A DNA stretch of 63,466 nt from Curvibacter sp. (GCA_003987795.1 RXJO01000224.1:1-63466), one strand, 5' to 3'; shown: positions 1 to 11,562, counted from the first letter of the stretch. The notes: generated from the letters alone by a model not told the origin. Program-made: numbers and translations.

Positions 1-93
1 ACCCGCCAGCTGAATCAGCAGCAGCAGCACCAGGCCTCGCGCCAGTCCTGAAAAATGCCTGCCGGGAAAACGTTTGGACAAAGGTGCACCCAT
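1..93 (-). CDS. N-terminal fragment of a secreted or membrane protein (signal-peptide-like start), truncated by window edge
   Basis: Reverse-strand ATG at 93 gives MGAPLSKRFPGRHFSGLARGLVLLLLIQLAG..., a basic n-region plus hydrophobic core, open to the window edge. Confidence 0.4.
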   Translation of the reverse strand, partial: MGAPLSKRFPGRHFSGLARGLVLLLLIQLAG

Positions 94-246
94 CAAATCG
101 GATCGGGCGGATTGTGCCATTCGGCAGGCCAATCAAACCGCCCAAACGGGACTCACACCTTGTCACCCAATACGACACAGGTCGCCAATTCGGTTTAGAG
201 TGTTTTGCCGTCTGATTGATGTCCCGCCCAACGCACTGCCCCAACC

Positions 247-1428
247 ATGCTCTCCATCCCGTCTGACTGGCCAGCCTTGCGGTTCAAGCTTCGCCAATGG
301 GCCCACGAACACGATCAGGTGGCCCTGCAGGCCAGCGAGATCAACCTGGCCCGCATGCGGGTGCTCACCCCTTTGCTGGGAGGCCTGAGCGCGGTTTCCA
401 CCCTGGTGTTCGCTTTCAGGCTGATCCTGCAAGACAGTTCGGGCGTGGCGCGTGACTGGCTCTTCGGCCTGCTCTGGACGCACCTGGCCATGGGGGTGAT
501 GATGCTGGGGTTCATGGGCCTGAGCCACCACCTGCGGCATGAGGCTCGGCGCCTGGCGGGCCAGATTCTGCCCCTGGCCTGGCTCGTCACCGAGTTGGCC
601 TACGCCACGGTGCTCGCCTGCATCGATCAGTGGGTCACGCCCAACATCACGCCTTTTGTGCTGGGTTGCATGCTGGCGGGCTTGCTGCTGCACCTCAGGC
701 CGCGCGAATCGGCGCCCCTGTTTGCCGCGGCGGCAATGGCCTTCATGGCGGGCATCGGGCATACCCAGGCCCAGCCCGAGAACCTGCTGTCCAACCGGAT
801 CAACGGCCTTTGTGCCTGCCTGCTGGGGCTCACGCTGTCGGTGCTGCTGTGGCGAAAGTTTTCCGTCATCACCTTGCAGCAGCGCGCACTCGAGAAGGCC
901 AACCAGGCACTGCAGACCAAACAGCGTGAGCTCGAACGCCTGACCCGGGTCGATGGCCTGACCGCCCTGCTCAACCGGGCCACGTTTGTCGAACTGACGC
1001 GCAACGAACTGGCCCGGGCCCGACGCCAGAGTACGCCCACCACCTTGCTGCTGCTGGACCTCGACCACTTCAAGCAGGTCAACGACACCTGGGGTCATCC
1101 TGCCGGTGACGAGGTGCTGCGTCACGTGGCCGCCTTGTGCGCCGGCACAGTGCGCAGCACTGATCTGGTCGGTCGGTTGGGGGGTGAAGAGTTCATCATC
1201 CTGTTGCCGGCCACCCGCCCCGAGGCCGGGCGGGTGTTGGCCGAAAAGCTGAGACTCCGCGTCCAGAACACCCCCGCCAAGGTGCAGGGACACTCACTGG
1301 ATATCCGCGTCAGCATCGGCCTGGCCAGTGCAGCCCCCGACGTGGAGGCCAGCTTCGACACCCTCTATGCGGCGGCGGATCAGGCCTTGTATCAGGCCAA
1401 GCAGTGGGGACGAAACCGGGTCGTGTAA
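247..1428 (+). CDS. Membrane-anchored diguanylate cyclase (GGDEF)
   Basis: 393 aa; N-terminal hydrophobic segments; GGEEF active site with RSTD I-site 5 residues upstream. Stop TAA. Confidence 0.9.
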   Translation: MLSIPSDWPALRFKLRQWAHEHDQVALQASEINLARMRVLTPLLGGLSAVSTLVFAFRLILQDSSGVARDWLFGLLWTHLAMGVMMLGFMGLSHHLRHEARRLAGQILPLAWLVTELAYATVLACIDQWVTPNITPFVLGCMLAGLLLHLRPRESAPLFAAAAMAFMAGIGHTQAQPENLLSNRINGLCACLLGLTLSVLLWRKFSVITLQQRALEKANQALQTKQRELERLTRVDGLTALLNRATFVELTRNELARARRQSTPTTLLLLDLDHFKQVNDTWGHPAGDEVLRHVAALCAGTVRSTDLVGRLGGEEFIILLPATRPEAGRVLAEKLRLRVQNTPAKVQGHSLDIRVSIGLASAAPDVEASFDTLYAAADQALYQAKQWGRNRVV

Positions 1429-1501
1429 AGCCCAGGTAACAGGGTCAACCCAGGCCGGCATCGGGCGTTATCGGTATCAGAATGCTGACAAAAGGCCCCA
1501 C

Positions 1502-1762
1502 ATGCTTGAAAAGACCCCCATTCGATCGCTGATTGCACTGACCACCTTGGCCTTGGGCGCCAGCCTGACAGGCTGCGTCGTCGCACCGGTGCCGGCCCGC
1601 CCCGTGGTGGTGAATCCTGGGCCTGTCTATGCGGCACCGGCCCCGGTCTATGTCGCCCCCGCCTATGCCAGTCCCGGCGTGGGCTGGGTCTGGATCCAGC
1701 ACCCTCGCTACGGCTGGGGCTGGCATCACCCGGACCACGGCTGGCACCGCGGCTGGCGTTGA
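1502..1762 (+). CDS. Small lipoprotein, Pro/Val-rich with Gly/Trp/His-rich C-terminus
   Basis: MLEKTPIRSLIALTTLALGASLTGCVVAP...: signal peptide with LTGC lipobox; C-terminus GWGWHHPDHGWHRGWR. Stop TGA. Confidence 0.75.
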   Translation: MLEKTPIRSLIALTTLALGASLTGCVVAPVPARPVVVNPGPVYAAPAPVYVAPAYASPGVGWVWIQHPRYGWGWHHPDHGWHRGWR

Positions 1763-1795
1763 ACCCAGGGTGATGGGCCTGCCCGACCGAAGCGC

Positions 1796-3172
1796 TCAGC
1801 CGGTCTGTGCGGACAGCCAACGCAGCACACCTCGACCGGCCTGACGCCCGGTGGCGGCGCAGGCGGTCAGCAGGTAGCCGCCCGTAGGGGCCTCCCAGTC
1901 CAGCATCTCTCCGGCACAGAACACGCCCGGACAGGCCTGGAGCATCAGGTCGGCATCCAGGCCTTCGAAGGCCACGCCACCGGCCGTGCTGATGGCCTCG
2001 TCCAGGGGACGGGTCGCCACCACCGTGATGGGCAGGGCCTTGATGGCAGCCGCCAGACGCAGTGGATCGTTCATCTGCTCACGGCTCAGCAATTCATTGA
2101 GTACGCCCATCTTGACCCCCTCCAGCCCCAGTCGTCCCTTGAGGTGACTCGACAGCGAACGTGAGCCCCGCGGATGCCTGACCTCGGCCAGCACCCGCTC
2201 GGCCGAGTGATCCGGCAGCAGATCCAGCTCGAAAGTGGCGCTGCCGTGGCGCTCGATGGCGCGACGCAAGGCTGGCGACACCGCATAGATCAGACTGCCT
2301 TCCACGCCGCTGGCCGTGACCACAAACTCACCTCGGCGCTCAAATACCCGGCCGTCCTCCTCGATATGCCGCAGTGCCACCGACTTGAAGGGTTGACCTG
2401 CAAAGCGCTCGGCGAAGAAGGAGGTCCAACCGGTCTTGGGCGCGGGCTCCTGGCCCAGCAACTCGCCGAGGAACTCGCGCCTTGACTCGCCCCGGTCTCG
2501 TGCAGAGGCCGCCACCTCAAAGCCGCAATTCGAGGGTCGCAGCGGTGCCACGGCCACACCACGCCCCTCCAGCCAAGGCACCCAGGCACCGTCCGACCCC
2601 AGGCGCGCCCAGCTCGCGCCCCCCAGGGCCAGCACCGTCGCCCGGGCCGTCACGGTCACCATCCCGTGCGGGCCTTGCAACAGCAAAGCCCCGTTGGCAT
2701 CCCAGCCCTGCCAGCGATGCCGCATGTGGAACTGCACCCCCAGGCCACGCAGGCGATGCAGCCAGGCCCTCAGCAAAGGGGCCGCCTTCATGTCGGTCGG
2801 GAACACCCGCCCGGAGCTACCGACAAAGGTGTCGATCCCCAGGCCGGCGGCCCAGGCACGGAATTCGGGTCCACCCCAGTCGTGCATGCCCGGCTCCAAG
2901 GCCGCGCGGGCCTCGGCGTAGCGGCCCATGAAGGCCTCATGGGGCTCGGAATGCGTCAGATTCAGACCGCCCTTGCCGGCCAGCAGGAACTTGCGTCCCA
3001 CCGAGGGCATGGCGTCGTACAAGTCGACCGCAACCCCGGCACCCGCCAGCACTTCGGCCGCCATCAGGCCGGCAGGGCCGCCACCGATCACCACCACAGG
3101 CGCTAGGCCCTGGCGAGCGGAAGATCGGGCCGGTGTGGCCCCGGGGGAGGTCGTGGAAGCAGCAGAGGTCAT
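1796..3172 (-). CDS. NAD(P)/FAD-dependent oxidoreductase, HI0933 / TIGR03862-like flavoprotein
   Basis: VVVIGGGPAGLMAAEVLAGAG dinucleotide-binding motif; GRKFLLAGKGGLNLTHSE family motif; C-terminal GEMLDWEAPTGGYLLTACAATG. Confidence 0.9.
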   Translation of the reverse strand: MTSAASTTSPGATPARSSARQGLAPVVVIGGGPAGLMAAEVLAGAGVAVDLYDAMPSVGRKFLLAGKGGLNLTHSEPHEAFMGRYAEARAALEPGMHDWGGPEFRAWAAGLGIDTFVGSSGRVFPTDMKAAPLLRAWLHRLRGLGVQFHMRHRWQGWDANGALLLQGPHGMVTVTARATVLALGGASWARLGSDGAWVPWLEGRGVAVAPLRPSNCGFEVAASARDRGESRREFLGELLGQEPAPKTGWTSFFAERFAGQPFKSVALRHIEEDGRVFERRGEFVVTASGVEGSLIYAVSPALRRAIERHGSATFELDLLPDHSAERVLAEVRHPRGSRSLSSHLKGRLGLEGVKMGVLNELLSREQMNDPLRLAAAIKALPITVVATRPLDEAISTAGGVAFEGLDADLMLQACPGVFCAGEMLDWEAPTGGYLLTACAATGRQAGRGVLRWLSAQTG

Positions 3173-3425
3173 GGAGACAGACGGATCAGAAATAGGGGCC
3201 TGGCGTCAGCGCCAGGGCCGCAAGTATGCGCGACAACGGCCTGGTCGGGCCTGGCCTCGGCCAGCAGGACAGAACAGCGAAAAACCCTCAGAACCTTCCG
3301 ATCACTTTTGCCTATGTCACCCATAGGCGCCCGATGTCCCATCAAAGGACTTGGTTTCTGTCACAATGCCGCCAACTCTAGCGCATCAATCATTTTCTTA
3401 CGCTTCATCCCAAGGAAACGACACC

Positions 3426-3758
3426 ATGGCCAGCGACCTGATCAAACACATCTCCGACGCCTCCTTCGAAGCCGACGTCCTGCAAGCCGACAAGCCCGTG
3501 CTGGTCGACTACTGGGCTGAATGGTGCGGCCCTTGCAAGATGATCGCCCCCATCCTGGACGAAGTGGCCACCGGCTACGAAGGCAAGTTGCAGATCGCCA
3601 AGATGAACGTCGACGAGAACCGCGACATCCCCGCCAAGTTCGGCATCCGTGGCATCCCCACCCTGATGCTGTTCAAGAATGGTCAGTTGGCTGCGACCAA
3701 GGTCGGTGCTCTGAACAAGGCCGCCTTGACCGCCTTCATCGATCAGCAACTGGCCTGA
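3426..3758 (+). CDS. trxA: Thioredoxin 1
   Basis: [19 protein letters not shown]...[14 protein letters not shown]...[19 protein letters not shown] active site. Confidence 0.97.
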   Translation: MASDLIKHISDASFEADVLQADKPVLVDYWAEWCGPCKMIAPILDEVATGYEGKLQIAKMNVDENRDIPAKFGIRGIPTLMLFKNGQLAATKVGALNKAALTAFIDQQLA

Positions 3759-3766
3759 TCGCCCTG

Positions 3767-3793
3767 CGGCCCGCCCTTGGCGGGCCGTGTTTT
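3767..3793 (+). terminator. Intrinsic terminator after trxA
   Basis: CGGCCCGCC CTT GGCGGGCCG stem-loop followed by TGTTTT. Confidence 0.7.
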
Positions 3794-3995
3794 GCTGGCC
3801 TCCGCAGCGTTGAAACGGGTGGCCTGATTTTCCTGTCATAATCAACGCAATTCATCGGATGGCAGACCAAGCCGCCGAATCGAATGTCCGGTTTGCGAGG
3901 CCTCTCTCGCCTCCCCCCAAACCTCCCCCGAATCAGTCAGCCCGCAAGGGATTTTTTGGCGACCCCTGTCCGGGTCAGTCCACGCAGGACCCTCC

Positions 3996-5258
3996 ATGCA
4001 TTTGAACGAACTCAAGGCACTCCATGTGTCTGAAGTGTTGAAGCAAGCCGAAGAGCTTGAGATCGAAAACACGGGCCGCATGCGCAAACAGGAGCTGATG
4101 TTTGCGATCATCAAGAAGCGCGCCAAAGCCGGCGAGCAGGTGTTTGCCGACGGCGTCCTGGAAATCCTGCCGGACGGTTTCGGGTTTCTGCGCAGCCCGG
4201 ACAGCAGCTACACCGCCAGCACTGACGACATCTACATCTCGCCCAGCCAGGTGCGCCGCTTCAACCTGCACACCGGCGACATGATCGAAGGCGAGGTGCG
4301 CACGCCCAAGGACGGTGAGCGCTACTTTGCCCTGACCAAGCTCGATGCCGTCAACGGCGGCCCCCCCGAGCAGAACAAGCACAAGGTGATGTTCGAGAAC
4401 CTCACGCCGCTGTTCCCCAAGGAGCAGATGCGGCTTGAGCGCGAGATCAAGAGCGAAGAGAACATCACCGGCCGCATCATCGACATCATTGCCCCCATCG
4501 GCCGTGGCCAACGGGCCTTGATCGTCGCCCCGCCCAAGAGCGGCAAGACGGTGATGATGCAGCACATCGCCCACGCCATCACCGCCAACAACCCCGACGT
4601 CCACCTGATGGTGCTGCTGGTCGATGAGCGCCCCGAAGAAGTGACCTAGATGCAGCGTTCGGTGAAGGGCGAGATCATCGCCTCCACCTTCGACGAACCC
4701 GCCGCCCGCCACGTGCACGTGGCCGAGATGGTGATCGAGCGCGCCAAGCGCCTGGTCGAACTCAAGAAGGATGTGGTCATCCTGCTCGACTCCATCACCC
4801 GCCTAGCCCGCGCCTACAACAACGTGGTGCCATCCTCGGGCAAGGTGCTGTCCGGCGGTGTCGACTCCAACGCCCTGCAGCGCCCCAAGCGCTTCTTTGG
4901 CGCGGCCCGCAAGGTCGAGGAAGGTGGCTCGCTGACCATCATCGCCACCGCCCTGGTCGATACCGGCAGCCGCATGGACGAAGTGATCTTTGAAGAATTC
5001 AAGGGCACTGGCAACTGCGAAATCCACCTGAGCCGCCGCCTGTATGAAAAGCGCGTGTTCCCGGCCATCGAACTCAACAAGAGCGGCACCCGCCGCGAAG
5101 AGATGCTGCTGGCCCCCGAAATCCTGCAGAAGACCCGCATCCTGCGCCAGTTCATGTACAACATGGACGAGATTGAGTCGATGGAACTCATGATCAAGAA
5201 CATGAAGGCGACCAAGACCAATGTCGACTTCTTCGACATGATGCGCCGCGGCGGCTGA
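3996..5258 (+). CDS. rho: Transcription termination factor Rho, full-length reading frame interrupted by one in-frame TAG at codon 218
   Basis: ORFs 3996..4649 and 4650..5258 are in the same frame and together give 420 aa co-linear with E. coli Rho: [12 protein letters not shown][TAG][22 protein letters not shown]... versus [34 protein letters not shown]. Walker A APPKSGKT, Walker B ILLDSITR and the C-terminus are all intact. Confidence 0.95.
4647..4649 (+). other. In-frame amber (TAG) codon inside rho, at the position of E. coli Rho Glu218
   Basis: Sequence gtg acc TAG atg cag cgt; the frame is uninterrupted on both sides. Confidence 0.95.
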
Positions 5259-5298
5259 CACGCCCCCGGCCCCGGCGCCCCGATGAGGGGCACGCCCG

Positions 5299-5332
5299 AA
5301 ACCCGCACGCTTTGCAGCCTGCGGGTTTTTTT
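5299..5332 (+). terminator. Intrinsic terminator after rho
   Basis: AAACCCGCA CGCTTTGCAGCC TGCGGGTTT followed by TTTT. Confidence 0.8.
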
Positions 5333-5443
5333 GCGCCCACACGTTTCAAGCTGGTGCAAAACAGCACCAAAGTCACTCACGCGACAGCCCAGCACAGGGT
5401 TTTCAACCGGTTTCAAGCTGGCCCAGAACCTGCTAACTTGATA

Positions 5444-5455
5444 ACTGTCGACAGT
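5444..5455. promoter_or_regulatory. Perfect 12-bp palindrome ACTGTCGACAGT upstream of the catabolic cluster; candidate operator
   Basis: Perfect dyad about 75 bp upstream of the ATG at 5531; a GntR/FCD-like regulator is encoded in the same cluster. Confidence 0.45.
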
Positions 5456-5530
5456 CTTCTGTCGAAGATCAACTCAAAATGGGGCGTTTTGCATTAGGCG
5501 CACGCCCCGGTCCACCGGAAGGAAGCGTGC

Positions 5531-6316
5531 ATGTCGACCTTGTCCACCCCCACCGCCGCAGCCGGCCAAAGCGAACAGCAGGTTCGCGAAGACCTGGCCG
5601 CGGCCTACCGTCTGATCGCCCACTTCGGGCTCGATGACAGCATCTACACCCACATCTCGGCCCGGGTACCCGGCACCCAGGACCAGTTCCTGATCAATCC
5701 CTTCGGTTTGCTGTTCAAGGACATCACGGCTTCGTCGCTGGTGAAGATCGACCTCGAGGGCCGGGTCATCGAGCCCTCGCCCTACGACGTGAACCCGGCC
5801 GGCTTCACCATCCACAGTGCGGTGCACTCGGCCCGCCACGATGCCCATTGCGTGCTGCACACCCACACCGTGGCTGGTGTAGCGGTGTCGTCGCTGCAGG
5901 AAGGACTGCAGCCCTGCAACCAGTGGGCGCTGCAGTTCTACAACCGCGTCGTCTATCACGAGTTCGAGGGCATCGCCCTCGATCTGGACGAGCGAGCCCG
6001 CCTGATCGTCGATCTGGGCCCCAAAGCCCGCGCCATGATCCTGCGCAACCACGGTCTCATGACCTTGGGGCGCACCGTCTCCGAGGCGCTGATCCTGATG
6101 CTCAACCTCGACCGCGCCTGCCGGGTGCAACTGGCCATCCAGGGCAGCGGCCAGCCGGTCAGACAGGTCTCACCCGAGGTGTGCGAGCGCACGGCCCGAC
6201 AGTACGAAAGCGGTGACAGCAACCGCCTGCCAGGCCAGGCCGACCCCAACCAGCGCGAATGGCTGGGGCTGCTCAAGCACCTGGAGCGTCCCGCTCCCAG
6301 CAGCTTCCGCGACTGA
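5531..6316 (+). CDS. Class II aldolase/adducin family protein
   Basis: YTHISARVPG...LHTHTVAGVAVS...RAMILRNHGLMTLGRTVSEA metal-binding motifs of the family. Confidence 0.9.
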   Translation: MSTLSTPTAAAGQSEQQVREDLAAAYRLIAHFGLDDSIYTHISARVPGTQDQFLINPFGLLFKDITASSLVKIDLEGRVIEPSPYDVNPAGFTIHSAVHSARHDAHCVLHTHTVAGVAVSSLQEGLQPCNQWALQFYNRVVYHEFEGIALDLDERARLIVDLGPKARAMILRNHGLMTLGRTVSEALILMLNLDRACRVQLAIQGSGQPVRQVSPEVCERTARQYESGDSNRLPGQADPNQREWLGLLKHLERPAPSSFRD

Positions 6317-6387
6317 AGTCGACCTCGGACCGCCCGCATCAACCCCACCCCCACCCATCCACTCCCCACCCACAAAGGACTCCTGTC

Positions 6388-7953
6388 ATGAAGCGTCGCG
6401 AAATGATTCAACTCGGTGCCAGCGGACTCGGCCTGACCCTGGCTGGCATTCCCCTGAGCGTGCTCGCCCAGGACCGCAAAGGCGGTGTGCTCAACGTGCT
6501 AGTGCAACCCGAGCCCCCGGGGCTGATGCTGGGCATGGTGCAGAACGGCCCCACCCAGCTGATCGCCGGCAACATCTACGAGGGCCTGCTTCGCTACGAC
6601 GAAAAGCTCAACCCACAACCGCTGCTGGCCACCAGTTGGACGATGAGCAAGGACGGGCTGGTCTACACCTTCAAGCTCAAGCCCGGCGTGAAGTGGCACG
6701 ACGGCAAGCCCTTCAGTTCGGCCGACGTGGTGTTCTCGGTCGACGTGTTCCTGCGCAAGACCCACGCCCGCCTGCGCGGCAACCTGGAGTGCCTGGACAC
6801 GGTCAAGGCCATCGACCCGCTGACGGTCGAATTCAAACTCAAGTACCCCTTCGGCCCCTTCCTCGGCCTGTTCGAGACCGGCACCATGCCCATGGTGCCC
6901 AAGCATGTCTACGAGGGCACCGACTTTGCCACCAACCCGGCCAATGCCACGCCCATGGGCACCGGCCCCTTCAAGTTCAAGGAGTGGGTCAAGGGTTCGT
7001 ACATCCAGCTGGTGGCCAACGAGGCCTACCACACGCCCGGCCAGCCGCTGCTGGAAAGCCTGTACTTCCATGTGATCCCCGATGCGGCCTCGCGGGCCGC
7101 CGCCTTCGAATCCGGCAAGGTCGATGTGGTGCCCGGCGGCGCGGTCGAGTTCTTCGACGTGGTGCGCCTGTCCAAGCTGCCCGGTGTCACGCTGACCACC
7201 AAGGGCTGGGAGTTCTTCTCGCCCCACTCGTGGCTGTGGCTGAACAACCGCAAGGCCCCGATGAACAACGTCAAGTTCCGCCAGGCCGTGATGTTCGCGA
7301 TCGACCGCGAGGCCATGGCCAAGATCGCCTGGCAGGGCTTTGCCAAGCCCGCCACCGGCCCCTTCAACAGCCACATCAAGTACTACAGCGACGACGTGGC
7401 CAAGTACCCGCGCAACCTCGAGAAGGCCAAGCAACTGCTGGCTGAGTCCGGCTACAAGGGCGAGCCGCTGAAGCTGCTGCCCCTGCCCTACGGTGAATCA
7501 TGGCAACGCCAGGCCGAGATCGTGCGCCAGAACCTCACGCAGGCTGGCATCAAGATCGAGCTCACCGGCACCGATGTGGCAGGCTGGAACCAGCGCCTCA
7601 ACGAGTGGGACTACGACATCGCCTTCACCTATGTCTACCAGTACGGCGACCCGGCCCTGGGCGTGGCCCGCAACTACACCAGCAGCAACATCGCCAAGGG
7701 CTCGCCCTTCAACAACGTCGAGGGCTACAGCAACAGCCGCGTCGACGCCCTGTTCGCTGCCGGCGCCCGCGCCACCGATCCCGAATCGCGCGCCAAGGCC
7801 TATCTGGAAGTGCAGAAGCTTCTGCTCGAGGAGGTGCCGGTGGCCTGGCTGCACGAGATCAACTTCCCCACGCTCTACCGCAGCAAGGTCAAGAACCCGA
7901 TCAGTTCGGGCATCGGCCTGAACGACAGCCTGAGCCGGGCCTCGCTGACCTGA
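6388..7953 (+). CDS. ABC transporter substrate-binding protein, family 5 (peptide/nickel type)
   Basis: MKRREMIQLGASGLGLTLAGIPLSVLAQ signal; YEGLLRYDEKLNPQPLLATSW...TFKLKPGVKWHDGKPFSSADVVFS. Confidence 0.92.
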   Translation: MKRREMIQLGASGLGLTLAGIPLSVLAQDRKGGVLNVLVQPEPPGLMLGMVQNGPTQLIAGNIYEGLLRYDEKLNPQPLLATSWTMSKDGLVYTFKLKPGVKWHDGKPFSSADVVFSVDVFLRKTHARLRGNLECLDTVKAIDPLTVEFKLKYPFGPFLGLFETGTMPMVPKHVYEGTDFATNPANATPMGTGPFKFKEWVKGSYIQLVANEAYHTPGQPLLESLYFHVIPDAASRAAAFESGKVDVVPGGAVEFFDVVRLSKLPGVTLTTKGWEFFSPHSWLWLNNRKAPMNNVKFRQAVMFAIDREAMAKIAWQGFAKPATGPFNSHIKYYSDDVAKYPRNLEKAKQLLAESGYKGEPLKLLPLPYGESWQRQAEIVRQNLTQAGIKIELTGTDVAGWNQRLNEWDYDIAFTYVYQYGDPALGVARNYTSSNIAKGSPFNNVEGYSNSRVDALFAAGARATDPESRAKAYLEVQKLLLEEVPVAWLHEINFPTLYRSKVKNPISSGIGLNDSLSRASLT

Positions 7954-7993
7954 GCCCGAGCGCCCGCCCCCAGCCCATTCGCCGGAACTGCCC

Positions 7994-8968
7994 ATGAAAC
8001 GCCTGCAGTACATGCTCACCCGCATCGTGCAGGGCCTGCTGGCCCTGATGCTGATCGCCACCGTGAATTTCCTGCTCATCCGAGCCGCCCCGGGAGACCC
8101 GGTGTCGGTGCTGGCCGGTGAAGCTGGGGCCTCCGACGCCCAGTTCGTGGCCCAGCTGCGCAAGGAGTTCGGGCTGGACCAGCCGCTGTCGACCCAGCTC
8201 GGCAGCTACCTGGGCCACGTGGCCACACTGGACCTGGGCTGGTCATACCGCCAGCAGCAGCCCGTGCTCAAGCTGATCGCCGATCGGCTGCCCGCCACCC
8301 TGCTGCTGACCGGCAGCGCCTTTGCCCTGTCGCTGCTGTTCGGCGTGGCCCTGGGGGCCATGGCCAGCCGGCGTGTGGGCAGTTGGCTGGACAGTGCCAT
8401 CACGGTGGTGGCGCTGATCTTCTTTGCCACACCGCTGTACTGGCTGGCCATGATGGCGGTGCTCATCTTCACCGTGCAGCTCGACTGGCTGCCCGGCTTT
8501 GGCTTCTTCACAGTCGGCACCCAGCTCAGTGGGCTGGATCGGGTGCTGGACATCGGCAAGCACCTGATCCTGCCGGCCCTCACCTTGGCCCTGTTCTACA
8601 TGGCCGTCTACGCCCGCATGACACGCGCCTCGATGCTCGAGGTGGCCCAGATGGACTTCGTCAAGACAGCCCGCGCCAAGGGCGTGCGCCCGGGCCGCAT
8701 CCAGCGCAACCACATCCTGCGCAATGCCCTGCTGCCTGTGGTCACCCTGGCCGGCATCCAGGCCGGCGGGATGATCGGCGGTGCGGTGCTGACCGAGACG
8801 GTGTTTGCCTGGCCCGGCATCGGCCGGCTGATGTTCGATGCCTTGCTGCAGCGCGACTACAACCTGCTGCTGGGCTGCTTCCTGGTCACCGCCGCGGTGG
8901 CCGTGCTGTTCAACCTGCTCACCGACCTGGTCTACACCCTGGTCGATCCGCGCATCGAAATGGCCTGA
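7994..8968 (+). CDS. ABC transporter permease (DppB-like)
   Basis: N-terminal MLTRIVQGLLALMLIATVNFLLIRAAPGDP; C-terminal FAWPGIGRLMFDALLQRDYNLL and DLVYTLVDPRIEMA. Confidence 0.93.
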   Translation: MKRLQYMLTRIVQGLLALMLIATVNFLLIRAAPGDPVSVLAGEAGASDAQFVAQLRKEFGLDQPLSTQLGSYLGHVATLDLGWSYRQQQPVLKLIADRLPATLLLTGSAFALSLLFGVALGAMASRRVGSWLDSAITVVALIFFATPLYWLAMMAVLIFTVQLDWLPGFGFFTVGTQLSGLDRVLDIGKHLILPALTLALFYMAVYARMTRASMLEVAQMDFVKTARAKGVRPGRIQRNHILRNALLPVVTLAGIQAGGMIGGAVLTETVFAWPGIGRLMFDALLQRDYNLLLGCFLVTAAVAVLFNLLTDLVYTLVDPRIEMA

Positions 8969-8979
8969 GGTTCCCTCCC

Positions 8980-9830
8980 ATGAGTCAGCCCTCCAAGAAT
9001 TCCTTCTGGCGCCGGTTCCGGCGCAACCGCGGCGCCCTGTTCGGCCTCATCGTGCTGATGCTGGTGGCGCTGGTGGTGGCCTTCGGGCCCCTGCTGGCCG
9101 CCCACGACCCGTGGGACATGGTCGAACAACCGTTTCTGCAGCCCTGGCAACAACACGGCTTCGCGCTGGGCACCGACACCATGGGCCGCGACATCCTCTC
9201 GGGCGTGGTGCTGGGGGCACGGGTCTCGCTGCTGATCGGCATCGTCTCCACCCTGGTGTCGCTGCTGATCGGGGTCAGCATCGGGGCCGTGGCGGGCTAC
9301 TTCGGCCGCTGGGTGGACGCCACGCTGATGCGCTTCACCGAGCTGTTCCAGGCCATCCCGAGCTTTGCCCTGGCCATCGTGCTCGTGGCCATCTTCGAGC
9401 CCTCGGTCAAATCCATCGTGGCGGCCATCGCCATCGTCTCGTGGCCACCGGTGGCGCGCCTGGTGCGCGGCGAGTTCCTCACGCTGCGTCAGCGCGACTT
9501 CGTGGCCGCAGCCCAGCTGTCGGGCCAAAGCACGCCCCGCATCATCCTCACGCAGATCCTGCCGAACGCGGCCTCGCCCATCGTGGTGATGGCCTCGTTG
9601 ATGGTGGCCACCGCGATCCTGCTGGAGTCCAGCCTGAGCTTTCTGGGCCTGGGCGACCCCAACCAGATGAGCTGGGGCTACATGGTGGGCTCGGCCCGGA
9701 CCGTGCTGCGCCAGGCCTGGTGGATGGCCGTGTTCCCCGGAGCCGCCATCGTGCTCACGGTGCTGGCACTCAACCTGGTCGGCGAAGGCCTCAACGATGG
9801 CCTGAACGCCCGCCTGGACGGGAGACGCTG

Positions 9831-9831
<1 letters not shown>
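8980..9831 (+). CDS. ABC transporter permease (DppC-like)
   Basis: MSQPSKNSFWRRFRRNRGALFGL...FALGTDTMGRDILSGVVLGARVSL...LSFLGLGDPNQMSWGYM. Confidence 0.93.
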
Positions 9832-11549
<1,718 letters not shown>

Positions 11550-11562
11550 ACCCGCCCCAACC

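Noticed and set aside
8838-9830. 5' extension of ORF 8838..11549 before the ATP-binding protein
   Set aside because: The first ~330 codons overlap the permease genes out of frame; true start is the ATG at 9831 overlapping the upstream stop.
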